This document shows, piece after piece, positions 6,711 to 13,773 of a DNA stretch of 17,378 nucleotides; within the stretch, counting starts at the first letter, position 1, and every line of letters begins with the position of its first letter. The stretch covers positions 1-17,378 of the forward strand of contig JBBAFB010000034.1 of NCBI GenBank assembly GCA_041655595.1, read 5' to 3'. The position numbers were made by a program, and so were the translations under genes. This stretch comes from JBBAFB01 sp041655595 (GTDB lineage: Bacteria > Bacillota > DULZ01). The notes below the pieces were generated by a model, which was not told where the DNA came from, did not search any database, and worked only from the letters and a program-made list of their open reading frames with translations.

Positions 6711-8003
6711 ATTAGGGTATTCAAAAATTCTTTTTTCCCAGGTCCTGATGAAAATTTTATCTTTACCGCTAGAAACAAGATATTCCGGTAGCATAGGTGT
6801 TTTGCCATAGCCATGGGGGGCGTTGATAATATATGAGGGAACAGCCAACCCGGAGGTATAGCCCCTCAAATGTTCCATAATTTCCAGCCCGTCATCAATG
6901 GAGGTAACAAAATGCTGCGTACCCACTACTTCCTTCGCATGAAAAATATAATATGGTCTGACTCTGGCCTTTAAAAGCTCATGGTTAAGCTTTTTCATTA
7001 TATGCTTGTCGTTATTAATTCCCTTTAGTAAGACTGCTTGATTACCCAGCACTACCCCGGCCTTGATTAAACGGTTTAAGGCCTCCACACCTTCCTCAGT
7101 TACTTCCTGAGGGTGATTATATTGGGTGTTAAGGTAAATAGGAGGATGCTGTTCTAAAACTTGGCACAGCCTGGGAGTAATTCTTTGGGGCAAAGTTACC
7201 GGAACTCTGGTGCCCAACCTTTTAATTTCCACGTGAGGAATTTTATCCAGTTCACTTAAAAGCCAGTCCAGTTTTTCATCAGAGAGCATTAAAGCGTCCC
7301 CGCCGGTTAGCAATACATCCCTGATTTCCTGATGCTCCTTGATATAATTTATAGCTTCCCTTAGATCACCTACCCCGCTATGATGATCTGTTTCCCCGAT
7401 ATTTCGGCGTCTTTGGCAATGCCTGCAGTACATGGCACAGGCATTAGTCACATTGATAATAAGCCGATCCGGATAACGCCTGGTAATCCTGGGGGCCGGA
7501 TTAGTAAACTCCTCTCCCATGGGATCCTCCTCCCCGGAACCGGGAACCATTTCCGCCCTTTGGGGAATAGACTGCAAGCGAATGGGATCCTTGGGATTCC
7601 CCGGCTCAATCAAACTGAGAAAGTAGGGAGAAATGGCCCAGCGAAAATATTTTCCCACCTGGTTAACCTCTTCAACTTCCCGGTCCGTCAGCTCAATTAT
7701 CTGCTGCAAAATCTCTGTCTTGTTAATCCTATTGCGCATTTGCCACTTATAATCCCGCCAGTCTTCATCGGTTCCCCCCAGATAGTGCAGTATCCTTGCC
7801 CTTTGTGCGGCAATTCGTTCCCCCAGTTCCCTGCCGCTGGGAATATTAGGTCTGGCCTCAAGGTAATCCTTAATTCGACTTCCCAGCTCCAAGGATCTTT
7901 TAATAGAAATTTCCCTTTTTTCTTCCTTGGTAAAGACGGGTTTTTTCCCTTTTAGCTGTTCCTTGGCAATAGTCACCCCCACAGTAAACTCTTTGGTTGC
8001 CAT
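6702..8003 (-). CDS. eam: Glutamate 2,3-aminomutase-like radical SAM/PLP enzyme (KamA family)
   Basis: A 433-residue KamA-family enzyme. The radical SAM cluster motif is CAMYCRHC (Cys189, 193, 196), followed by TGGDALM, the SAM-binding glycine motif, and the PLP lysine is Lys401 in GYGKTPMLPEYL. In lysine 2,3-aminomutase two Asp residues (293 and 330 in the C. subterminale enzyme) bind the substrate's epsilon-amino group; here the same spacing (37 residues apart, the second 7 before the PLP lysine) holds Lys357 (YYIFHAKEVVG) and Asn394 (YIINAPHGYGK). From memory, these are the replacements reported for glutamate 2,3-aminomutase of Clostridium difficile, which converts L-glutamate to beta-glutamate. 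Beta-glutamate is an osmolyte. Two ATGs are available (8009 and 8003); AAGGGGG is 3 bases from the first and 9 from the second, so I choose the second. The upstream c-di-AMP riboswitch supports an osmolyte role. Substrate is inferred. Confidence 0.88.
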   Translation of the reverse strand: MATKEFTVGVTIAKEQLKGKKPVFTKEEKREISIKRSLELGSRIKDYLEARPNIPSGRELGERIAAQRARILHYLGGTDEDWRDYKWQMRNRINKTEILQQIIELTDREVEEVNQVGKYFRWAISPYFLSLIEPGNPKDPIRLQSIPQRAEMVPGSGEEDPMGEEFTNPAPRITRRYPDRLIINVTNACAMYCRHCQRRRNIGETDHHSGVGDLREAINYIKEHQEIRDVLLTGGDALMLSDEKLDWLLSELDKIPHVEIKRLGTRVPVTLPQRITPRLCQVLEQHPPIYLNTQYNHPQEVTEEGVEALNRLIKAGVVLGNQAVLLKGINNDKHIMKKLNHELLKARVRPYYIFHAKEVVGTQHFVTSIDDGLEIMEHLRGYTSGLAVPSYIINAPHGYGKTPMLPEYLVSSGKDKIFIRTWEKRIFEYPNKH

Positions 8004-8031
8004 TGACATGACCCCCCTTTCTACTTATTTT

Positions 8032-8066
8032 AAAAAACAAAGACCCTGGCCGGAAAGCAGGGTCTT
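8032..8066 (-). terminator. Riboswitch expression-platform terminator before the aminomutase gene
   Basis: Minus strand AAGACCCTG and CAGGGTCTT pair over 9 bp around a 9-base loop, followed by TGTTTTTT. It lies between the c-di-AMP aptamer and the aminomutase ribosome binding site, with no gene in between, so it is best read as a regulated terminator that would cut transcription when the ligand is bound. I could not draw a convincing antiterminator by eye. Confidence 0.85.
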
Positions 8067-8084
8067 ATAAATAGCATACCTAAA

Positions 8085-8240
8085 ATAGGCTTGGTAAGCT
8101 CCTACTTTCTACGCTTACGAGGTTAGCTGCCGGATTCGGGCAGAAAGCTAACCCTACTCTTGTCGCCAAGAGATTCACCCCTAAAACACTGGTTCCCCCG
8201 CTTCTTATCCCTGGATAAGAATTCAGCGCAGCCTATAGTT
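8085..8240 (-). ncRNA. Cyclic di-AMP riboswitch (ydaO/yuaA class) aptamer
   Basis: Read on the minus strand this non-coding stretch contains the conserved blocks of the ydaO-yuaA motif in order: GGGGGAACCA, TTTAGGGGTGAATCTCTTGG, GTAGGGTTAGCTTTCTGCCC, GAATCCGGCAGCTAACCTCG and TAAGCGTAGAAAG. The closing helix P1 pairs ATAGGCT at the 5' end (8236-8230) with AGCCTAT at the 3' end (8091-8085). ydaO RNAs bind c-di-AMP and mostly act as OFF switches in Firmicutes, controlling potassium uptake, osmolyte and cell-wall genes. Here it lies in the leader of the glutamate 2,3-aminomutase-like gene, followed by a terminator. Confidence 0.93.
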
Positions 8241-8254
8241 TTTATGTGGCTAAA

Positions 8255-8283
8255 ATTTTACCACATTTCTCGCCAAAAGTAAA
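8255..8283 (-). promoter_or_regulatory. Promoter of the riboswitch-aminomutase transcript
   Basis: TTTACT, a 17-base spacer and TAAAAT on the minus strand (4/6 and 5/6). The predicted start, near 8247, falls just before the first base of the aptamer P1 helix. Confidence 0.65.
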
Positions 8284-8305
8284 GGGTTTACCATTATTTA
8301 CAATA

Positions 8306-8329
8306 TAAAAAAGGCCCAAGGGCCTCTTT
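8306..8329 (-). terminator. Intrinsic terminator of rubrerythrin
   Basis: Minus strand AAAGAGGCC, loop CTTG, GGCCTTTTTT, beginning at the TAA of the rubrerythrin gene. It separates rubrerythrin from the riboswitch promoter immediately downstream. Confidence 0.75.
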
Positions 8330-8862
8330 TAATAATTTTGGGCGTGAATTTGAAAGTAGGCTTGAGGATGGGCACAGACGGGACAAACCTTCAATGCCTC
8401 CACCCCTTCGTGGATATGCCCGCAATTACGACAGTACCAGCGGACAGGTTCATCCTTTTTAAAGGCCTTCCCTTCTTCTAAATTCTGCAACAGCTTCAAA
8501 TATCTCTTTTCGTGTTCGGCTTCTACCAGGGCCACTTTTTCAAAGAAAAAGGCGATTTCCTGAAAGCCTTCTTCCCTGGCATCGATGGCAAAGTTCTTAT
8601 ACATTTCCGTCCACTCGTAATTTTCCCCTTCTGCCGCAGCTTTTAAATTTTCTGCCGTATTACCAATTCCATTTAAAAACTTGAAGGCCCTTTTGGCATG
8701 CTCTTTTTCTTGCTCTGCAGTTTCTAAAAAAATTGCAGCTATTTGCTCATAGCCTTCCTTCTTGGCCACAGATGCAAAGTAGGTATACTTATTTCTGGCT
8801 TGGGATTCCCCTGAAAAGGCTTCCCAGAGGTTTGCTTCTGTTTTTGTTCCTGCTAGTTTCAT
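8329..8862 (-). CDS. rbr: Rubrerythrin
   Basis: A 177-residue non-haem iron peroxidase that reduces hydrogen peroxide in anaerobes using NADH-derived electrons. The N-terminal four-helix diiron domain shows the ligand set at E19 (FSGESQARNKY), E52 and H55 (EQEKEHAKR), E83 and E86 (YEWTEMYK), and E114 and H117 (LVEAEHEKRY). The C-terminal rubredoxin-like domain has CRNC (144, 147) and CPVC (160, 163) with WYCRNCGHIHEG. Length is slightly below the usual 190. The start ATG has AAAGGAGG upstream. A terminator overlaps the stop. A Fur/PerR-like box lies 14 bases before the start, consistent with peroxide or iron control known for rubrerythrins of other clostridia. Monocistronic by appearance. Confidence 0.96.
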   Translation of the reverse strand: MKLAGTKTEANLWEAFSGESQARNKYTYFASVAKKEGYEQIAAIFLETAEQEKEHAKRAFKFLNGIGNTAENLKAAAEGENYEWTEMYKNFAIDAREEGFQEIAFFFEKVALVEAEHEKRYLKLLQNLEEGKAFKKDEPVRWYCRNCGHIHEGVEALKVCPVCAHPQAYFQIHAQNY

Positions 8863-8875
8863 AATAATCCTCCTT

Positions 8876-8890
8876 TGATAATTATTCTTA
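8876..8890 (-). promoter_or_regulatory. Fur/PerR-like operator upstream of rubrerythrin
   Basis: Minus strand TAAGAATAATTATCA agrees with the 7-1-7 Fur consensus TGATAATNATTATCA at 12 of 14 defined positions, and with the PerR form TTATAATNATTATAA at 11 of 14. It lies 14 bases before the ATG and overlaps the predicted -10. Confidence 0.45.
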
Positions 8891-8915
8891 ATAATGCTAG
8901 TTATAACTTCGTTAA
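8888..8915 (-). promoter_or_regulatory. Candidate rubrerythrin promoter
   Basis: TTAACG, 16 bases, TATTAA on the minus strand, each 4/6. The -10 overlaps the Fur/PerR-like box, as expected for repression. Confidence 0.35.
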
Positions 8916-9079
8916 AAATATTTCATTTCCTGCAAAATTTCATACTTTCAAAAATTTTTTGCAAGAAATCTTTCTTTTCAACATAGGCTTTAGTAGGGAA
9001 GGACACCCTCCGGTGTTCACTGGCAGGAGGCCGGTGGTTCCCGATAGCTAAAATTATTAATGTTGAGAGGTGGTAAAAG

Positions 9080-10147
9080 GTGAGTTCTCTAATTGTCCGA
9101 CCTGTGGAAACCCCTAGGGATTGGAGCAATTTTGCCAAATTTAAAAACAGCATCTATTTGGACTCTTTAAATAATAGAAGCCAAACTCGGGAGGATATGA
9201 AAAAGCTGCAAGCCTTCAGTAAAAAACATGCAAACAATCAAGCAACACTTTTTTTAGCGGAGAAAAAGGGGCAAATACTTGGAAGAATAGCCGCCCTATA
9301 TGATGAGCAACATAACTCGAAGGAAGAAGGTTTTTTTGGTTTTTTTGAATCCGTTGAGGAGCCAATGGTAGCAGAGGCTTTGCTTCAAAAGGCGGCGGAA
9401 GAATTGTTTGGCTGGGGAAAAAAACAAATGTTGGGGCCCATTTCCCCCAGCACCAATGATAGGGTGGGAATTATCACCGCGGGTTTTGATGTTCTACCCC
9501 ACCCTAGTTTAAATTATAATCCCCCCTATTACCAAAAATTATTGGAACAAGCGGGCTTGACTAAATCAATGGAGCTATTATCCTACCTTTGGACAAAAGA
9601 TGCCGCCCCCCCCAAGCATTTTAGTTCTCTGATAATGTCTGCAATAAAAAAGCACGAGGTATCCCTTTACTACCCTGCCAAATACTCCCCTAAAAAGGAA
9701 GCACCGGGCCTTTTGCAGCTATACAACCAAAGTTTGAATCAAAATTGGGGATATGTTCCCTTAACCCTTGAGGAAGCAGAAGAAATTTTGTTTTCGTATA
9801 AACGTTCCGGCATAGCGGATTTTTTGTTTTACCTGGTGATAGACGGGGAATTCGCCGGTTTAGTCATCATTCAGCCTAATCTCCATCGCTATTTAACTGA
9901 AGAATCCACAAAGGTCAGAGTGGCTGTGATGGGTCTGAAACCAAAATTCAGGCAAAGGGGCTTAAGCAGTATTTTAATTCTCAAAACTATTGATTTTTTG
10001 CAAAGCCATAATTATGCCACCGCAGAGGTTTCTTTAATCATGGCGAACAATGATACGGTCAGAGGTTTGTTGGAAAAGACCCTCAATTACCCTATTTTAC
10101 ATCGCTACCAGGTCTATCAGTGTGAACTACCCGCTTGTGGGAGGTAG
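9080..10147 (+). CDS. GNAT-superfamily acetyltransferase-like protein (YghO-like, about 355 residues)
   Basis: A 355-residue cytosolic protein with two GNAT-like halves. The first half contains FKNSIYLDS, FLAEKKGQILGRIAALYDEQHN and GFFGFFESVEE, then the feature typical of this uncharacterised group: MLGPISPSTNDRVGIITAGFD followed by YNPPYYQKLLEQAGLTK. The second half (about 215-350) holds the acetyl-CoA motif region, VRVAVMGLKPKFRQRGLSSI, and a closing MANNDTVRGLLEK segment. No substrate is known to me. The start is GTG at 9080 with GAGAGGTGG upstream. It is divergent from rubrerythrin and convergent with fdhA. It could be tempting to link it to the aminomutase gene as an AblB-like beta-lysine acetyltransferase, but its sequence resembles the YghO group and not AblB. 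Transcript end is not obvious; the inverted repeats downstream may serve. Confidence 0.8.
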   Translation: MSSLIVRPVETPRDWSNFAKFKNSIYLDSLNNRSQTREDMKKLQAFSKKHANNQATLFLAEKKGQILGRIAALYDEQHNSKEEGFFGFFESVEEPMVAEALLQKAAEELFGWGKKQMLGPISPSTNDRVGIITAGFDVLPHPSLNYNPPYYQKLLEQAGLTKSMELLSYLWTKDAAPPKHFSSLIMSAIKKHEVSLYYPAKYSPKKEAPGLLQLYNQSLNQNWGYVPLTLEEAEEILFSYKRSGIADFLFYLVIDGEFAGLVIIQPNLHRYLTEESTKVRVAVMGLKPKFRQRGLSSILILKTIDFLQSHNYATAEVSLIMANNDTVRGLLEKTLNYPILHRYQVYQCELPACGR

Positions 10148-10367
10148 TGGTTGGGTGTGGCTAGTGTGGATTAATGTGGTCTAACGTTGTCTAACATTGC
10201 TTGCATGTGTTTGAGTAGAAAGTGGAAAGTAGAAAGTAGAAAAAACCTTTGATTGCATTCCTTTGATCGAAAGCAGTACATTCAAAGGTTTTGACAACTA
10301 TTAGACCACATTAGACAATGCTTGACCATGTTAGACAAAGGCCTTTTTCTACTTTCTACTTTCCACT
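10146..10367. repeat. Intergenic mosaic of inverted repeats and 11-bp repeat units
   Basis: Between the convergent GNAT and fdhA genes lie: a short plus-strand run of the TGGTCTAAC/TTGTCTAAC units (10146-10205); a purine block of AGTGGAAAGTAGAAAG type (10221-10244) whose exact 24-bp reverse complement lies at 10344-10367; an inner 11-bp inverted pair AAAACCTTTGA (10242-10252) and TCAAAGGTTTT (10282-10292); a direct repeat CCTTTGAT (10246-10253, 10260-10267); and a minus-strand run of the same 11-bp units (10299-10338) inside the right arm. Nothing here looks coding. The remaining bases up to 10421 show no feature. Confidence 0.85.
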
Positions 10368-10421
10368 GACCCCAAAGAAATACCCTAAAGAAACACCCCA
10401 AATCCCCACGCTTTCAACCTC

Positions 10422-10454
10422 AAAAAAGCCGAGGCTTAGCCCCGGCTTTTTTTT
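10422..10454. terminator. Bidirectional intrinsic terminator after fdhA
   Basis: AAAAAAGCCGAGGC and GCCCCGGCTTTTTT pair with one mismatch around a TTA loop; T runs follow on both strands. It includes the first bases of the fdhA stop codon and can also end plus-strand transcripts from the GNAT side. Confidence 0.8.
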
Positions 10455-13125
10455 ATACTTTTTCAATTTTAACCGCACTCACCTTATATTCAGCTGTGTT
10501 GCTGACCGGATCATAGGCCGAGTTTGTCAGTTCGTTCACCGGGGATTCCCAGTAATGAAAGGTCATAAACATAACCCCCGGAGCAACCTTATCGGTAATA
10601 GTTACTTTGGTAATTATTGAGCCCCGGCGGGAGGTCACCCTGATTTGGTCCTCCTCTTTAACTCCCAAGGCCTCTGCCTCTCTGGGGTTTATTTCCGCCA
10701 ATTCATAGGGGCGCAGCCGATCCAGGTTAGCAGAATATCTGGTGCTTACATTATACTGATACAACATTCTGCCCGTGGTCATTAAAATTGGGTATTCCTC
10801 ATTAGTTAATTCCGCCGCTTCTTCATATTCTATGCCACTCATTAAGCCCTTACCCCTAGGGAAAACCCCTGCATGGAGGAATTTGGTTCCCGGGTGAGTT
10901 TCTGTGGGGCAAGGCCACTGAATACCGTCTTTCTCAATTCGGGGGTAGGTAATACCCGCATAAATAGGCGTTAGCTTCCGCACTTCCTGAAAGATTTCTT
11001 CCACATTACTATAATTCATTTCATAACCCAGACGCTTAGACAAGTCGCAGATAATTTCCCAGTCGGCTCTAGCCTGCCCTAGGGGCTCAATGGCCTGACG
11101 AACTCTTTGTACCCTTCTCTCCGTGTTGGTGAAGGTGCCGCTTTTCTCCGCATAGGAAGCCGCGGGTAAAAACACATCCGCATACTGGGCTGTCTGTGTC
11201 ATGAAAAGATCCTGTACCACTAAAAACTCCAAATTTTCCATAGCCTTACGCACATGGTTGGCATCCGGATCGGTCAGCACCGGATCCTCACCCATAACGT
11301 ACATGGCCTTTAATTTGCCATAAACAGCCATATCAATCATTTCAGGAATAGTCAGACCCATTCCCGGGTTGAGTTCAACCCCCCAAGCCTGTTCAAAGGC
11401 CTCTATTTCCTTAGGCTGGCCTGCTGAACGATAACCGGGGAAAACATTGGGCAAGGCTCCCATATCACAGGCGCCCTGAACATTGTTCTGCCCCCTGATG
11501 GGGTTAACTCCCGCACTTTCAAAGCCCACGTGGCCTGTGACCATAGCCAAATTAGCTAGGTTCATAACATTGGCAGTGCCGGTGGTATGCTCTGTAATAC
11601 CTAAGGTGTAATAAATGCCGGCCTTCCTTGTTTTGGCATAAATCTCTGCCCCCTCGATAATCAGCTCCTCGGGAATCCCGGTCAGTGCTGCGGCTCGATG
11701 GGGCGGATAGTTTTTGACAACCTCCCAAAGCTCATCATAGCCCTCGCATCTTGACTCAATATATTCTCGATCCTCCCAGCCATTGGAGATAATCACATTC
11801 ATCATACCATTGATTAAGGCGTTGTCGGTGCCGGGAATAATCTGCATCCAAACATCCGCCATTTCCGCCAGCTCAGTTTTTCTGGGATCCACCACTACAA
11901 GCTTGGCACCATTTCTTTTGGCCCGCTTCATTTTACTGCCGATAATGGGGTGGGCCTCCGGCGCATTGGAACCAATAATGAATAAAGCATCATTAAATTC
12001 AATTTCGCTGATAGAGTTTGTCATTGCACCGCTTCCAAAGGTAATAGCCAGACCGGCTACCGTGGGAGCGTGTCAGGTACGGGCGCAGTGGTCAACATTA
12101 TTGGTGCCGATGACTGCCCGCATGAACTTTTGCATAATAAAATTTTCTTCATTGGTTGCTCTGGCAGAGCTTAAGGCGGCTAAGGCATCCCCACCGTCCC
12201 GCTCTTGAATCTCCTTAAATTTTGAAGCCACCAAACTAAGGGCCTCATCCCAGGAGGCTTCAACGAATCTGCCTCCTTTTTTAATTAAAGGAGTGGTAAT
12301 ACGTTCGGAACTATAAATTAAATCCGTATGGAAACGCCCTTTAACACAGAGAGAGCGATTATTGACAATTCCATCGGGATTGCCGGTGGTTACCCCAACT
12401 ATTTTGCCGTCCCGGACGTTTAAATCAAAGGTACAACCGGTGCCGCAGAAAGGACAGGTGGTTCTCACCTTTTCAACCTGCCAGGGCCTGGTACCCTCAA
12501 ACTGTTTGTTAGTTAAGGCCCCTGTAGGGCACATCTCCACACATTGACCGCAAAAGCGGCAGTTATCCAAATTGAGCTCTAAATTAAAGGCCGTATCCAC
12601 AATGGTTTCAAAACCTCTGCCCACGAAATCATAGGCATTAGTACCCTGGATTTCTGCACAAACTCTGACACATTTGCCGCAGAGAATACATTTATCAAAA
12701 TCTCTTTCAATTAAGTGGTTACCGGTATCCTTTGGCAGGCTCCGCTTCTCCCCTATAAAAGAAGTTTCTTTCACTCCATAGCGGTAGCAATAGTCCTGCA
12801 ACCGGCAATTCCCAGTTTTCTCACAAGTCAGACAATCTAAGGGGTGGTTTGCCAACAGCAGATCTAAAATCACCCTTCTTGCCTCTGCAATTTCAGGAGT
12901 TTCTGTTAAAACCACCATGTTCTCGGCTACAGGGGTTGTACACGAGGTGGTTAGGCCTCGGAAACCTTCTATAGAAACCAGGCACATACGGCAAGCACCC
13001 ACAGTGGTCAAAAGAGGATCGTAGCATAAATTAGGAATATGAATGCCGATCTGTTTAGCCGCCTCCAATACCGTTGTCCCCTCCGGCACCGATAGGGAGC
13101 GCCCGTCAATTGTTAAGTTAACCAT
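10453..13125 (-). CDS. fdhA: Formate dehydrogenase catalytic subunit, selenocysteine-containing, with N-terminal iron-sulfur domains
   Basis: One 890-residue selenoprotein with an in-frame TGA at 12075-12073 read as Sec351. Domains, numbered from ATG 13125: 2Fe-2S ferredoxin domain (C34, C45, C48, C62); His-Cys3 4Fe-4S site (H94, C98, C101, C107); two 4Fe-4S motifs (C146/149/152/156 and C189/192/195/199); a 4Fe-4S Mo-enzyme motif (C224, C227, C231, C260); then VDHCART-Sec-HAPTVAGL, the molybdenum/tungsten ligand site, and the molybdopterin-dinucleotide domain to the C-terminus (HPGTKFLHAGVFPRGKG, GRMLYQYNVSTRYS). This layout and length match the acetogen FdhA, such as that of Moorella, which interconverts formate and CO2. 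The start is ATG 13125, with GGGAGGAGAAAG just upstream; the in-frame extension to 13209 lacks a ribosome site. A Thr precedes Sec. No NuoE/NuoF-like partner gene is next to it. Both halves are intact, so this is not a pseudogene. Confidence 0.95.
12040..12075 (-). promoter_or_regulatory. SECIS element of fdhA
   Basis: Minus strand: TGACACGCTCCCAC, then GGTAGCC, loop GGTCT, then GGCTATTACC. The stem TAGCC/GGCTA is perfect and continues with GG/CC after a T bulge. E. coli fdhF has the same apical GGUCU loop at the same distance from UGA, which SelB recognises. This supports Sec insertion at codon 351. Confidence 0.88.
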
Positions 13126-13189
13126 CCTTTCTCCTCCCTCTAAGTTCACATCTTTTGCTAGCTGATAAAAATAAAAATACCAATACCAG

Positions 13190-13216
13190 CTTATATAAAT
13201 GGCTGCCAAATGTCAA
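13190..13216 (-). promoter_or_regulatory. Candidate fdhA promoter in the ilvH-fdhA gap
   Basis: A perfect TTGACA (13216-13211) with TATAAG (13195-13190) 15 bases later on the minus strand. The 15-base spacer is short, so strength is uncertain. It lies 24 bases after the ilvH stop and 65 bases before the fdhA ATG. Confidence 0.45.
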
Positions 13217-13239
13217 CAAGTCCCGAGGTTAAAAACCTG

Positions 13240-13743
13240 TTAATCGCTGCCATTATGCTTGGCTGCTTCGGGCCCCCTCTGCAAAGAAACGGTCCCCGTC
13301 CTAACAATTTCTATAATGCCATGTTCTTTTAAAACATCAAACAGGGCTTCTATTTTGTCACTTTCCCCCGTTAACTCCACCACCATAGTGCCCCTAGTCA
13401 CATCCACAATCTTGGCTCGAAAAATATTGCAGATATCCACAATATCGCTTCTTTTTTCCGATGAAGCCCTGACCTTGATTAAGGCCAGTTCCCTGGCAAT
13501 ACTTTTTTCCTTAGTTAAATTGGTGACCTTAATTACATCTACCAGCTTGGCTATTTGGTTTTCTACTTGCTCTATTTCTTCAGGCTCGCATTCCACCACC
13601 AAGGTAATCCTGGTAATCCTTGGGTCCTCCGTAGGACCAGCAGCAATGCTGTCAATATTATATGCCCGGCGACTGATTAGACCGGAAATATGGGACAATA
13701 CCTTTGGTCTGTTGACCACCAGCAAGGCCAGAATATGGTTCAA
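13240..13743 (-). CDS. ilvH: Acetolactate synthase small (regulatory) subunit, IlvH/IlvN type
   Basis: A 167-residue regulatory subunit of acetohydroxyacid synthase, the first enzyme of branched-chain amino acid synthesis. An N-terminal ACT domain carries HILALLVVN, VLSHISGLISRRAYNIDSI and GPTEDPRITRITLVV; the C-terminal half contains LVDVIKVTNLT, IFRAKIVDVTRGTMVVELTG and GIIEIVRTGTVSLQRG, the usual family end. The start is TTG at 13743: GGGAGGG sits 6 bases upstream, and no ATG or GTG in this frame is as well placed. Aligned with E. coli IlvH without gaps, Asn11, Ser17 and Asn29 of the valine site are kept, but Gly14 is Lys and Gly27 is Ala. In E. coli IlvH, G14D gives valine resistance. No ilvB or ilvC lies next to it. 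It precedes fdhA by 114 bases. Confidence 0.92.
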   Translation of the reverse strand: MNHILALLVVNRPKVLSHISGLISRRAYNIDSIAAGPTEDPRITRITLVVECEPEEIEQVENQIAKLVDVIKVTNLTKEKSIARELALIKVRASSEKRSDIVDICNIFRAKIVDVTRGTMVVELTGESDKIEALFDVLKEHGIIEIVRTGTVSLQRGPEAAKHNGSD

Positions 13744-13773
13744 GACATTCCCTCCCTTAACTTCTTTATTTGT

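Noticed and set aside
6702..8003. Lysine 2,3-aminomutase for lysine fermentation or N-acetyl-beta-lysine synthesis
   Set aside because: The two substrate-binding Asp residues are Lys and Asn, no lysine fermentation genes or ablB lie nearby, and the c-di-AMP riboswitch points to an osmolyte.
8085..8240. A short gene or T-box leader before the aminomutase
   Set aside because: No frame has a start with a ribosome site, no T-box sequence is present, and the conserved ydaO blocks account for the whole stretch.
9080..10147. AblB-type beta-lysine acetyltransferase partner of the aminomutase
   Set aside because: The protein has the YghO-like NPPYY and GP-S-ND motifs and double-GNAT length, and is on the other strand with rubrerythrin in between.
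12073..12075. Nonsense mutation splitting a formate dehydrogenase into two genes or a pseudogene
   Set aside because: The TGA is exactly at the family's Sec site, the frame continues without shift, and a SECIS-type hairpin with a GGTCT loop follows.
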